Part shown: positions 1-10,500 of the stretch, piece after piece | Layout: each line of letters opens with the position of its first letter | How positions within the stretch are numbered: position 1 is the first letter of the stretch | DNA from: Tieghemiomyces parasiticus | Taxonomy: Eukaryota > Kickxellomycota > Dimargaritomycetes > Dimargaritales > Dimargaritaceae | Reading direction: 5' to 3' | Assembly: GCA_027575765.1 (NCBI GenBank) | Contig: JANBPT010000592.1 | Span: forward strand, 1 to 29,276 | Length of the DNA: 29,276 bases | Program-made: the position numbers and the translations under genes | Notes under the pieces: model-generated | The model's database searches: none | What the model saw: the letters and a program-made list of their open reading frames with translations, nothing else | What the model was told of the DNA's origin: nothing

Positions 1-74
1 CCCTATTAGCTCAGTTGGTTTAGAGCGTCGTGCTAATAACGCGAAGGTCGTAGGTTCGATCCCTGCATGGGGCA
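1..74 (+). tRNA. tRNA-Ile (anticodon AAU), lacks only its first base
   Basis: The sequence folds as a complete cloverleaf. The D arm is GCTC...GAGC, the anticodon stem TCGTG pairs with CGCGA around the loop CTAATAA (anticodon AAT at the centre), and the T arm is GTAGG-TTCGATC-CCTGC at 50-66. The 3' acceptor strand ATGGGGC is followed by discriminator A at 74. The visible 5' acceptor strand CCCTAT pairs with ATGGGG, so the missing partner of C73 is a G just before position 1. The tRNA is truncated by the window edge, not degenerate. The A-box-like TAGCTCAGTTGG and B box GGTTCGATCC are intact. There is no intron. The D loop has one more T than I expect of the common tRNA-Ile form, which is tolerable. 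Confidence 0.96.
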
Positions 75-2130
75 ATATTTTTTCTTCATTCCCTAGTTTT
101 AGCTTCTTTTCATTTCTTACCAACATATAAACATATTAGTCTTTATTCTGGACATGTGACCCTAGGAATCTAGCCTAATCTTCGCTTCAGGTCTGACTGT
201 ACGCCCCCCCATTGTCCAATTAATGGAGTATGGCCTAGCCATCTCCACTAGGAATGATACCCAACTAGAGCATATTCAGGCTTCTATCTGAAAATGCTGA
301 GGTGGAAGATGGACTTGCTGCCTGGTACCCTATGCCCCTGTGGAAATGATCAGAACAAAACAAGGCATTTCCCCTACTGCCCTCCCACCCTACTCAAATT
401 CCCCTGTGCCCATTGGCAACCCAGTCTGGTCATCCTGCTCCTAATGTAATGCCACTGCCACCTCAAATTGAACTTCCTTGATGAAGACTGTCTCCATCTG
501 GCTGTCCTCCCTGGCCCACCTGCCCCCACCCCTGCTATATAGGTTAGTTTTCTTGTGATTTTATCCTTTTATTCTCTACCTTGGCAGTTGCCTTGTCCTT
601 TGGTCTTCCTCCTTGTTGACTAGCCCCATACTTTCTTGTCTAGTTTAAGGTTGAACAGACTGTCTTAAGGTCTGGTCTTCCTACCAGAGGCTGTTCATTA
701 TTGTGGTGGAGGGGTTTGGCAGATCCCCCCTCCTGGTAGACCTCTTTGTCACCACCCTCTGTTCCCCAACCACTACACTCCCTAGATCACCCAGAGCATA
801 CGTGTAATTATCTAACCCTTCCCATGATGAAGGGCTAGTAGAAGGGCTGGAGACAAACCTCAACCATCTCTCTCCTCCCATTATACTCATAATTTATTTT
901 TTATTCATCTTCATGGCTTCCCATGCACCAACCTATCCTGTTTCCACTTACCCGCCTTCACAATTTCATCCTCCCATTAGGCTATGTTGGCCCATCCTAG
1001 TCAAGCCAGTTTTCAATAAATCCAATACAATATTGCACTATATGTATTTTGCCTCCATATTGATAGCTTTGTAGTGGGGAAATACAAAGGGGGTGTTCAC
1101 TCCCTATGGCTAAACCCCCCTCCTAAAATTGACCCCTGTCCCCAGCTGTTGTGTTCCACTGGTTGCCAGGTCCTCCATAGCAAGGATTAACCAACACTTT
1201 CCCAAGGATATAGCAAAAGGACTGGATAGGGCCTGTATTGATATTAGGCCCAAGTCTAATACCATTACCAAAAGGCTATTCTACTATCACAGAATTTATG
1301 GTTCTGAAATAGTAGACTTGGACTTTACCCTGGGATAATCTAATGTGGTGGCTCCCAATCACCACACCATATAACACTTTTATGACTATATTGTATTTTT
1401 TACCCCGTGTTCCACACCACAATTCAAAAAGTTGTATGGATATGTGACTCTGTAGAGAGATGGTTGAGTGGAAGAAAAACATAAGAGATAAAAATTGAAA
1501 AAATGCTTACATAAGTGTGGTTACCATAACCAACCCTGCCAATTAAGTGATGTATAGCTAAGCCTCCAGGCTTATTCCTACTCTCTTTCTAGTTGGGAAA
1601 TAGCCCTCCTGATTAATTAATTATCTTTTCCTATTACTGATCCAAACTTTTACCTAATCTTGTAAAACTTACTGATCGAAAAAAAATATGTTCTTTCAGT
1701 GAATGCCTCTGGCATTGCCTTATCTAACCTTGCACTAGTTGGACTACCAATGGTACTCAATCATATACAAGTACCAACCCCAATATATCCCAATAAACAA
1801 TGGTAACCATCTATTAAGCTTCAACCTTCCAATTGTTTACTTGCCAGGGGCCACCCACGGCCCCAATAAGCCTTAGCCCCCCAACCTTGTTACCACAATA
1901 ATAATAATATAATAAAAATTATCGTCTATACTAATAATAGGATAATAACATCATAGTCAGAGTTCCAACAGTCCTTGCCTTATCTTGTAGCTCTCTCCCA
2001 CCAATTGCAATAAAGCAACTTATAATGTCTCAACTGCCACAGTTTAGCTCATGTACTATATTACTTACTCAACTTTGGGTTGGCTAGAGTCTAAGGAGGG
2101 ATTATAAGGGTAGGAGATAAAGCTAAGGGA
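75..2130. repeat. AT-rich, CpG-starved non-genic block, probable decayed repeat
   Basis: No convincing gene lies here. By eye I count only about ten CpG dinucleotides in roughly 2 kb, whereas the flanking gene DNA is rich in CpG. TpG and CpA are common, as expected after deamination of methylated CpG. Short ORFs (for example 1129-1338 on the + strand) match no family I recognise. Simple runs occur, such as ATA/ATT repeats near 1897-1925 and TTAATTAATTAA-like sequence near 1610. I found no clear terminal repeats, so the element type is unknown. The composition change is sharp near 2130-2400, where CpG returns. Confidence 0.5.
78..83 (+). terminator. Pol III T-tract terminator of tRNA-Ile
   Basis: A run of six T begins four bases after the discriminator base. 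This is the usual RNA polymerase III stop. Confidence 0.8.
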
Positions 2131-2921
2131 GGGGTTGGCTGCTAGGGTAGCTGAGTACTACGAAATACCAAACGATTCAAGGGGGAATGTAGGTGAAAAA
2201 TGGAGGAGGTATCTCAGAATAGCTGAGGGGTTCCAAAGCCATAGCCGATTTAGGTTTTATAGGTTTGGAGATGATAGCAAGGGGGGAAGGACAAGGAAAG
2301 TACAGAAAGGGAGGGGTACCAGAAAATGGAATTCATGAGTAGAGGGAAAGAGGGGACCCAGGGACCCGATTGATCCGTAATTCAAGCTCCCTTGATAAAG
2401 ACGTATCGTTTGACCTGGAATTCCAGGTCCCTCTATTCGTCGAGGCGCACCCTCCGTCTGCCAGTTGAGCATCATAAACAAGGCCGACAGTAGTGTAACT
2501 GTGAGCGCCCCAGTGAGCCAGGGAAGAGGGAGTGATAAATTGATAGCGCATATAGGTGGGGCCGCCCAAGGTCCAACCAAACCTTGCCTCACCACTTGTG
2601 TCACATTTTCACGCTCTTTCATCTACATTTGAACACTTCCCCTCTCCCCAACACATCAATGTGAAGGCGAACTTTCGCCGCCACCCCAGCATAGACTGGG
2701 CAGTAAGCCAAATTACTATTTCACTCATCCCAATTGTTATGGTCTATGGCGGTACGAGCAGGTTATATAAGGGACATGCAACCGCTCGCCAACAGTGCCT
2801 CGCCACCCAACTCTCTTTCCTTCACTCTTCGTCACCTGCTGTCGTTGGATTTACTTATAGCTGTCCTATCGCCCATACTTCTAGGCTCGACCTTGCCCTC
2901 CCCCGGCCTCCGACTTCCACC
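2131..2921 (+). promoter_or_regulatory. Upstream region of the first secreted F-box-like gene
   Basis: CpG content recovers across this stretch, and no gene is evident in it. It contains a perfect 18-bp palindrome at 2412-2429 and a TATA box at 2764-2770. A pyrimidine-rich stretch of about 150 bases, consistent with a 5' UTR, leads to the start at 2922. Confidence 0.45.
2764..2770 (+). promoter_or_regulatory. TATA box (TATATAA)
   Basis: A clean TATATAA lies about 150 bases before the ATG at 2922, and pyrimidine-rich leader sequence follows it. This fits a core promoter with a 5' UTR of roughly 120 nt. Confidence 0.55.
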
Positions 2922-4856
2922 ATGCGTATCTCTATCTACTCGGTACTTTCACTGTCGTTGATGGCCAAAGTCATGGGTCGTCCGGGTCTGAAGAAAAGTA
3001 TCCCCACTTTCCGTTACAATACACGAGATGCTGTTGTACCCTTGGAGCCATTAGATAACGTTAGTGCGTTTAATTTGAACGGCGGTATTATGTTGAATGT
3101 TGTTGACATGCTTCCTCCTGGTGATCGCAAGCAATTCGGTCACGTTTCTCGTCAGTTCCATGGAGTTAGCCAGGAGCACAAAAGTCATGAATTGCAAAAG
3201 GTAAGCTCATCAGGATGGTAGATCAAATTACCCCCAGCAGAGGATGCCTTACAAGATGCTTTAAGTTTCTAGGTCCTCAACCTTGCACCAGAACGATGGG
3301 AGGTAACCGTAGGCGTTCTTTTGATATCGCCATTCTGACCTCCTTTAATTAATAGGAACGAAACCGCAGTGAGGTCCTTCGGGTTTAGTTGGGCAATTAC
3401 TAACCAGATACATCACTGTTTCCTCCTTTATATCTATCCCGTGCGACAGATCTTAAGGTCTATTCGCGATGACCTAAATAACGTTTCTCTTGTGGATGAT
3501 GTTCAACATGCCAGTTCCAACCTAAGGGTCGCGAAAGATAACGTTCTGACTGTAGAGTCTGAGGTCGAGGAGGCCCAAAGGGCGGTTCAGCAGGCACCGG
3601 GCATCTCTGAAAAGCGAAAAAGGGAATATAATAAGGCCTTACAGGACTTGACTGACGCCCAGAAAGCCATATCGACCAAGGATCGGGTAGCGTCGCAGAA
3701 TAGTATCAATTCCGAACTGGCTAAGCTAAGCGAATTACACCAGAAAATGCGTAGTGCGAAAGAAGCTCTTGCTAACTCGGAGCGCCAGTGCAGCGAGGCA
3801 CAGAATAATCTGAAGCGGCAGATCGCTGAGCTTGAGAGGGCCAACGATGAGCATGCTAAGTGCCTGGAAATATACACGTCACTCCTTGCGGCCTTCACCC
3901 GTCACACTTCGCAACTGGCAATAATCCTCCGACCGTTTTCTCGGGCCTGGTTGCTCAACGAAGCCCGTCTTCTTAAAAGTCCATCAGTTCTGGCCAAACT
4001 CGACCCAGACTACGCGGACAACCAGGAGTTAAAACAATACTACGTGGATACTTACAAGGATCGCCGCCATTCTAACCTCAGGTACCTCCGCAGGGAAATC
4101 CAGCGATACCTCAAAGAATCCGGGTTAAGCATGACCACCGCCACGTTATCCTCGGCCGAGTCCTCCGTGGGAACTAACACTGGTTTATTGTCCCTCCTGC
4201 CAAGACAACATCCTACCCAGCGTGTCACGTTCGAGGACTTAATGAGATTATCCTATTCAAACATCTACGAGTTGATCACCCGGTTTGACGACGATCACCT
4301 CGGGCTGTTAATTCGCATGGTATTGAAAGGTGAAAGTGCACTGCATATACTATTCAAGTATACAGATGAGGGAAATCCTTTACTGGGGGTAACTGATCAT
4401 GGGTATTTCACTGGGCCCAGTATTAGCGACAGTGACGGATTTTATTGGGCACGGGATCTGACCGTGGCCCTCGTCACTTTACGCTTCCTTCATAGCCCCA
4501 CTACTATCGACCCAAAGTCAGAGCTTTTCAAAACTTTGAGTGACCATGAGCTGACCTTGCTGATTGTCCGGGCGCATATCTGGGCCATTGGGATGGAGTT
4601 GAATATTCCCGATGTTGATTTTCTGGTGACAGACATGGATGAAGCACAGTACTCACAAGTTAAGAGCTGCGTAAGCGATCTAGGCTGGAAACAAGCCAAA
4701 AAAGTAGCTTACTCCCGCTCATCATTTCGTTCCCAACCATGCTTGGATCGCTTCTACACCGCTTCGCCCATCCGTTTGGGCCGTAACAAGTCCCTCATTG
4801 CCCAGGTGGTCCGTATTGACAAGCAGAAGGATAAGGTCGAGGAAATAGCAAAGTAG
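2922..4856 (+). CDS. Predicted secreted protein with F-box-like motif and coiled coil
   Basis: The start at 2922 has a good context (CCACCATG). Residues 1-19 look like a signal peptide (hydrophobic core ending near AKVMG). Residues about 54-85 resemble an F-box: a hydrophobic stretch, MLPPGDRKQFGHVSRQF, then a polar helix. Donor GTAAGC at 3201 ends exon 1 in phase 0. The last exon starts at 3450 after GCGACAG, with CTAAC at 3400-3404 lying 46 nt upstream of the acceptor, and runs to TAG at 4854-4856. A single 249-nt intron gives 561 aa. An alternative inserts a 30-nt exon at 3273-3302 and gives 571 aa in the same frame. Residues about 114-234 are a charged heptad-rich coiled coil. The C-terminal half is unknown and carries GESAL (about 387-391), also found in the secreted gene at 24397. 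Function is unknown; an effector role is only inference. Confidence 0.72.
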
Positions 4857-4880
4857 CCCAGCATTCGGTTGTCCAGTTGG

Positions 4881-4886
4881 AATAAA
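4881..4886 (+). terminator. Poly(A) signal AATAAA
   Basis: AATAAA occurs 24 bases after the stop codon at 4856, in an A-rich run. This is the expected place for the cleavage and polyadenylation signal of the upstream gene. Confidence 0.6.
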
Positions 4887-5815
4887 AAAAATTATACTTA
4901 AAATATCATTATTACTAAATATTCATGTGCGGTTGGAATGGGAGGTGCCCTTGTAGCGGATGAGTAGGGGTGTACTATAGAGTAAATTGCTTATTTATTT
5001 CAAGCACGATCTTAACCCCCCGGGCTGAGGGTTGCTGGAGTTTAAGTACGTGTCGTTAGGCAACCTCAGGACCGTTCTTTTCCTGAGAGGGAAAGTAGGT
5101 CGTCCGCGGGCTGGATTCGAGTTTTAGGGATCGCTTATGTGTCTTCCTAATGCGCTGCCGCCTACATGATCAACATGGAAGGCGGTGGTCCTTTCCCGCG
5201 GAGGCGGCCGCCACGTTCCAGTTGCACCCTGCCACTTCCGACCCCTTTAGGTCGACGGACTGCAGAGTAACGTAGATGAGGAGGTACGTTATACCCCTTC
5301 CGCATGAGTATAGTGGCAGCGCACGGCTACGACCACCGTGTTCTCTCTTCATCTCATCCGGATAAGTTCCCAGCATCATTTAAAGGCCGAGCAACAGATC
5401 CTTTCATATTAGTATTCATGCACTTCCTACCCTTCTTCACTTTATTATCGTTTTCACATTAACCATATTTATTACTCTGACGCATAAGCCTGAATCTATA
5501 GAGGACACATACCAGTGCCTGGACAACGCTATTGCTGTCAGTATTACCCGGTACAGCCCCTTAAAGCGTGAGCCTTCTAACGCCCTCCCTTTGTAGCACG
5601 TGAACGTAGCGCAAGATGGGTGACTGTGGCAGTCCCTTCATTTGACGCCGTCTTACATAGCGGGCAGGCTGAAAAGCATACCATTGTTGCAGCCGTGCGT
5701 CGGGGTTACTAGTGGTCTGTTTAATCGAGGGCCTACGTCCAATACCCCATAACAATGAGTGAGCAGTAAAAGGAAGGTTCGAGTGGGTTTGAAGGCTATA
5801 TATGTCATTTAAGAC
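4887..5815. other. Gene-free stretch between convergent genes
   Basis: This stretch separates the 3' ends of the secreted gene and the aminopeptidase. Short ORFs at 5170-5379 and 5561-5755 (- strand) resemble no family and lack splice context. Short imperfect inverted repeats occur (for example around 5064-5092). I see no RNA gene or mobile element. Confidence 0.4.
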
Positions 5816-7748
5816 CTATTTAGCCTGGGCCAGCTGCTGGACATAGGCGATCAGGGCCCGGGTGGGACGACCTGGAAGACGGGAGATCAGGGAGAGTGCA
5901 AGTGGGGAGCGGGCACAGTGTTAGTGATAAGGATGAATGGGCAGCGGGAAATCAAAATACTGGTTCGCCTGCCTTGGATTATGAATTGGCGAGCTTGCAG
6001 CAAAAAACGAAGCGACTTACCACTCATGCCATCGTGGTTGTACCCGTTACCGGCCTTAGAAGACATGACCCCGGCAATGTCCAGGTGAGCATAATGTACG
6101 GGCGCCCCCGAGGACTCGACACGCAGAGCACGGTCCTCGGCAGCGGCGTCATCCTCACCGTCCGAACGCACAGGCTCACCGACAAACTCGCGCAAGAACA
6201 TGGCAGCAGTGCAGGACCCCGCGCCGCGGCTGGCCGAGAGGTTGGCCAGGTCAGCTACGCGTGACTTGCGCATCACCTCGCGGTACTCAGGGTGCATCGG
6301 CATGCGCCAGAGCAGTTCGTGCTGAGCGTTTCCAGCGCAATTGAGGGCAGACCACAGAGAGTCCGAATTGGTGAACACGCCCGTGTATGTCGACCCGAGT
6401 GCAACTGCCATGGCGCCTGTGAGGGTGGCCACGTCAAGCAACACGCTAGGGCGGTGTACGGTACTCACGTAGTAGAGGGCGTCGGCCAGGATGAGCCGGC
6501 CCTCAGCGTCGGTGTTGAGTACCTCTACGGTCTGGCCGTTCATAGCCGTCAGCACGTCGCCAGGTTTGACGGCCCGGCCGCCGGGCATGTTCTCGCACAG
6601 CGGGATGGCGCACACGACGTTGATGGGCATGCGCAGGCTGGCGATACCATACATAGTGGCGGCCACGCAGGCCGCACCACCCATGTCGGCCTTCATATCC
6701 TCCATGCCCTGCCAGGGCTTAATGTCGATACCACCCGTATCGAAAGTGACCCCTTTTCCCACCAGCCCGAGCGTGGGGGCCCCGGCACCGGCGCCGCGGT
6801 AGTGGATCTCCAGGAAGCGCGCAGGCTCGGCCGAACCCTGGGCGACCCCCAGGAAGAGGCCCATCTTCTGGGCAATGGCCCAGTCCGTATCGTGGGCTGT
6901 GACAGTGACGTTGGTCAGCGGGCCTAGGTGAGTCTCCACCTCGGCGGCGAAGGCACACGGGGTCATGAGGTTGGCTGGGGTATCCATCCAGCGACGGGCA
7001 AGGTTCTGGGCCTCCCCGTACACCCAGCCTCGTTCCCAGGCCTCAGTGGCGGCCTCTTCCGACAGCTGGCGATCGGCAAGCGTGACCGGAAACACAACAG
7101 GAGCCGCACTCGGTTTCGCCACGGTCTTGGCGTAGGTTGGATCAAACAGGGCCAGGGACGCGGCGGCCGCGGCGGCAGCGATGTGCGCCTCAGGGACAGC
7201 CACGCCGATCCGCTTGGAACCCTGGCTGCGCAGGGACTTGACGGCGGAGGCGACCTGGCGGGTATGTACAAACCAACATCCAATGCAGACGGAAAAGGGC
7301 GGGGTGTTAGCGCGTGCAGCGAAAGCTAGGAAGGGAGGGAAGGGTGACGGTCGCTTCTCGCATTGAGAGGAGCTGGGATGATTATCTAGCGGCGCACACT
7401 TACCGAGACGCGGGCCTTTTCATCAAGTTCGCCCGGAGTCTGTTCGCGGGCCTCGGGCGCCTGACCGGTTCCGACCAGCGCGACCCGGCGCAGGTCGGCG
7501 AGGGCCGGGACATCTGGGTACAGTATATGGCACTCGTTCAGTTTACCTTTGCTGCCGGCGGCGGCAGCCTGAGTGCCCAGCTGCTGACCCAGTGGGTCTG
7601 GGAGCAGGGTGGTCAGGCGCTCCCGCAGATCGGTTCCCTGGTGAACGGGGATCACCAGGCTGTCGAACGATGGCCGGGGCGACAGGCGACCGGTCGCCGA
7701 TGAGAGGTGGCGAGCCGGAGGGGTCAGAGAGCGTACAAGATTCTGCAT
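5816..7748 (-). CDS. M17 leucyl aminopeptidase, three exons, likely mitochondrial N-terminus
   Basis: This is a dizinc metallo-exopeptidase that removes N-terminal residues from peptides. Exons are 7748-7404, 7254-6021 and 5871-5816. Both introns are 149 nt with GTAAGT donors, CTAAC branch sites (7310-7306 and 5924-5920) and CAG acceptors. The product is 544 aa. By M17 homology, all catalytic residues are present: metal ligands K282, D287, D305, D364 and E366, and catalytic K294 and R368. The signature NTDAEGRL is at 362-369. The last exon restores the family C-terminus (GRPTRALIAYVQQLAQ), which confirms the splice. Residues 1-30 are rich in R and S with no acidic residue, like a mitochondrial presequence. 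The 5' end lies 610 bases from the stop of STT3. No clear TATA box is visible. Confidence 0.93.
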
Positions 7749-8358
7749 CGGTGCAATTCGTCGCTCTGTATAGCGAAAGGATTGTCAGGAAGAGATGGAA
7801 ACTGAGAAGTGATCAGTCGAAATGGCAGGAGACGATATGCGTATAGAGTGCGCAAGTGGACCGGTTTAGAAGAAAAGCCACGGGGTGTAAAGGGCATAAT
7901 TGACCACGCAAAGGACGACAGGGGCCATCAGAGAGAGTATGAAGGGGAATGAAGGGGAAGAGGCGATAGGCCCACAGAACCGCCAAGGGAGCGTCAAAGG
8001 CTATGAGGTCGACCGCAGTCCCAATGTGGTCAATCATCGAACCCTGGGTATATTAGCTGCCTACGTCGGCGGATGTTAGAATGGGATCAGCGAGGGGGGC
8101 GGGCGACCAGCTGTAGTCGCTCCGTACCCTCCTTACCAGCCGCCCACGGCCTCCGGATTGACGAGAAACCTTATAAGCTATGAAGTATGGCATCCTAAGG
8201 CTATTTGCTTGACGCTTTATTGCAAAATGCAAACTCCAAAGCGTCGGAGGTAGAACAGGAGGTTGAGTAGTTCAGTAGAGAAACCCCGCAAGGACGGATA
8301 ACAGGCTAAGGGATGGGGAAGAACGACCCCTACTTTCACTTAAACCTCCCCACTACCA
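7749..8358 (-). promoter_or_regulatory. Intergenic region: aminopeptidase promoter and STT3 3' UTR
   Basis: The right part carries the STT3 poly(A) signal (- strand, 8221-8216). The remainder must hold the aminopeptidase promoter; I see no TATA box. A donor/branch/acceptor-like set (GTAAGG at 8136, CTAAC at 8079-8075, CAG ending at 8044) could join a 19-codon ORF starting at 8193 to a hydrophobic ORF, but the product is unrecognised, so I do not call a gene. Confidence 0.4.
8216..8221 (-). terminator. Poly(A) signal AATAAA of STT3
   Basis: On the minus strand AATAAA lies about 138 bases past the STT3 stop, a plausible 3' UTR length. Confidence 0.5.
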
Positions 8359-10500
8359 CTACTTTTGCTTGCGATCGAACCCGGCCGCCTTGTGCAGGCT
8401 GCGCCCCAGGTTATCAGGTTGCTTGACCTGATAAATGCGCACGATCCAGTGGCTAGAAGTCATGGCCTCATCCAACGTATCAAGCTGGATAGGTTTCGAA
8501 GGGGCCCGAGAATTGCGGACGCGATCGGTGGCCTGGCCCTGGAGGGCCTCATTGAAGCGGTAGTAGGACAGCTTGTACATGAGACTGTCGCGCATGGTCG
8601 GCGTGGCGTTGTCGTCAGTGCGGTACTCACCGTTCGACGTGAAGAAGGAGCTCTCCTGGACCTCCTGGGGGTACACGCCCTGCGCGATCCGGATCATCCA
8701 CAAAAACTTGTTGAGGTCGTCGCCGGAGTAGCCGACCAGGCCGCCAAACACGACCAGCACGTAATCCACGTCGAGCTGGCGTAGCACCCCGTAGGCCGTA
8801 TCCTCATTGGAGGCCAGCACTTTACCCACGGTGGCGATGTGGGTGTTGTTCCAGGTATTATTGTCCACCAGTACGGTGCGGTTGGAGAAGCCCGTGATCT
8901 GGTAGCCGTAGTCCCACCAGGACAGGATCTTGGCATCAGGTGCCGTGTTCTTGCGCAGCCAGTAGTAGGCGTCGCGGAAGTCGTCAATGATCAGGTTGCT
9001 CCCGTCGGGGCGGCGTGAGGCCAACACCACGGACGGCGACGAGTAGGCCTCGGAAGTTACCCAGGTGGAGTGGAACATAAACACTACAATCACGCCAAAC
9101 AGGGAGCCCAGGACCGCCAGCTGGGCCAGACCGCCACGGCGGCTGGGGGCGGGGGTCGCGGGGGCGGGATCCAGGGAGGGGCGTACCCGGGCCGCTCCGT
9201 AGGCCCGCAGGAGGTGGGCCATGGCGATACCGCCGGACACGCACACCACGGGGGTCAGGGTCAAGACGAGCCGTACCATGACGCCGGCGAAATAGGAAGC
9301 GAAGAGGGCGTAGATGACCACGAAGAGTTCCGAGTCGCGGAGGCGGGAGAAGCAAAAGTAGATCCCAGCCGGAAACAGCACCATCAGCAACTGTAGGTCG
9401 AAGAAGAGGGAGGACCAAGCAGTAGGCTGGTGCTCCGACACGGAGGCGATGATCGGGATGTGCTTCTTGGCGTAGCCCGTGTCCCAGAGAGAGTAAAAGC
9501 GGCCGTTCCAGGGCGAGATGAGGCCCACGGTGGTGAGACCTACAAACACCGTTACCAGGACGGCGACGCCGCCGACCACCAGCAGACGGAGCAGAGCACG
9601 GAACTGGTCGGCAGGTAGGTACCCACGCACGAGCTGGGCGAAGGCCATGACCTGCATCAAGCCGAAGGTGCCCAGGGAGGCCATGTGCTCGCTGGTGCTG
9701 GTGGGCTGGAACCCCACGAAAGGGATCTGCATGGCGGCCAAAGTGCCCACCGCGTAAAAGGTACAGTAGGCCACGTAGAGGCGGTTGGTGAAGCGACCCA
9801 TCAGGGTAAGCACGCAGGCATGTAGCGGCACCATATTGATGATGAAAACGTAGCCGCCCCAGGTGGCCACCATGTAAAAGTAGACCAAGGCGGCGGAGAC
9901 GGCGAAGAGGGCAGAGCCTGTGCGCACGGCACGTAGCCACAGATAAAAGCAGAGCATGAGAATAAAGATGGCGATACCTTCGTAGTCGTATGCGCCGGCC
10001 ACGGAGCGAGAAATGTAACCCGGAGCGACGGCGATGAAGAGGGCGGCGAACAGGCCGGCGGTGGCGTTGCACACCTCGCGGGTGAAGAGGTAGGTGGCCA
10101 GGGCGGTGAGGCCCGAGAACATGGGGGCTATCATGACGCAGATATCACGGATGCTGACCGGGTAGTTGAGGGCGTGGAGTACACGATGCATGGCGGTGGC
10201 GGTGACCATCAGGCCCGGGTAGACGGTGCCGCCCACCACGCGACCCAACGGGTACCACGAGCGCTCGTCGAACCAGTTCCAGAAGGCATACAGGCCGTGC
10301 TTTGCCATGTACTGGGTGGAGCGGTAGTTAAACCATGGGTCAAACTCATGGATGATGGACTCGAAGCGGATGACGGAGAAGAGGCGCGACGAGAAGCCGA
10401 TGGCGGCAATCAGCAGCAGGATGCTGACGCGGAGCAGCGGCAGCGTCTTGGTCAGGGTCGACACGCCACCAGCCGATGCAGCAGGGGGCGAGGCAGACAT
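8359..10500 (-). CDS. STT3: STT3, catalytic subunit of oligosaccharyltransferase
   Basis: STT3 transfers the lipid-linked oligosaccharide to Asn in N-X-S/T sequons in the ER lumen. It is a multi-pass ER membrane protein. Starting at the ATG at 10500 it is a single exon of 713 aa, close to the roughly 718 aa of yeast Stt3. An in-frame ATG at 10617 would add 39 residues that lack family character, so I prefer 10500. Visible motifs are the first acidic loop motif HEFDPWFNYR (51-60), the SVSE motif of the fifth external loop, the catalytic-domain WWDYG (528-532) followed by NRTVLVDNNTWNNTHI, and a DK-type motif (D638 to K643). About a dozen hydrophobic segments fill the N-terminal two thirds. No residue expected to be essential is missing. 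Adjacent genes are unrelated. Confidence 0.97.
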   Translation of the reverse strand: MSASPPAASAGGVSTLTKTLPLLRVSILLLIAAIGFSSRLFSVIRFESIIHEFDPWFNYRSTQYMAKHGLYAFWNWFDERSWYPLGRVVGGTVYPGLMVTATAMHRVLHALNYPVSIRDICVMIAPMFSGLTALATYLFTREVCNATAGLFAALFIAVAPGYISRSVAGAYDYEGIAIFILMLCFYLWLRAVRTGSALFAVSAALVYFYMVATWGGYVFIINMVPLHACVLTLMGRFTNRLYVAYCTFYAVGTLAAMQIPFVGFQPTSTSEHMASLGTFGLMQVMAFAQLVRGYLPADQFRALLRLLVVGGVAVLVTVFVGLTTVGLISPWNGRFYSLWDTGYAKKHIPIIASVSEHQPTAWSSLFFDLQLLMVLFPAGIYFCFSRLRDSELFVVIYALFASYFAGVMVRLVLTLTPVVCVSGGIAMAHLLRAYGAARVRPSLDPAPATPAPSRRGGLAQLAVLGSLFGVIVVFMFHSTWVTSEAYSSPSVVLASRRPDGSNLIIDDFRDAYYWLRKNTAPDAKILSWWDYGYQITGFSNRTVLVDNNTWNNTHIATVGKVLASNEDTAYGVLRQLDVDYVLVVFGGLVGYSGDDLNKFLWMIRIAQGVYPQEVQESSFFTSNGEYRTDDNATPTMRDSLMYKLSYYRFNEALQGQATDRVRNSRAPSKPIQLDTLDEAMTSSHWIVRIYQVKQPDNLGRSLHKAAGFDRKQK

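Noticed and set aside
5418..5462. Short ATG ORF with a hydrophobic, signal-like start (14 codons)
   Set aside because: It stops after 14 codons with no donor site, so no gene can be supported.
6292..6927. Long + strand ORF opposite the aminopeptidase
   Set aside because: Antisense shadow of a GC-rich conserved gene; composition is of low-complexity H/G/R/V type.
7888..8193. Two-exon small gene on the minus strand (ATG at 8193, donor GTAAGG at 8136, CTAAC at 8079-8075, acceptor near 8044 or 8001)
   Set aside because: Splice-like signals and phase fit, but the branch spacing (about 31 or 74 nt) is outside the local norm. The ATG lies 23 bases after the STT3 poly(A) signal, and neither product resembles a family.
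8411..8434. 9-bp inverted repeat with 6-nt loop in the STT3 coding region
   Set aside because: About one such hairpin is expected by chance in a window of this length, and it lies in conserved coding sequence.
8984..10072. 362-codon minus-strand ORF overlapping STT3 in another frame
   Set aside because: Arginine/leucine/histidine-rich shadow frame of STT3, with no family character.
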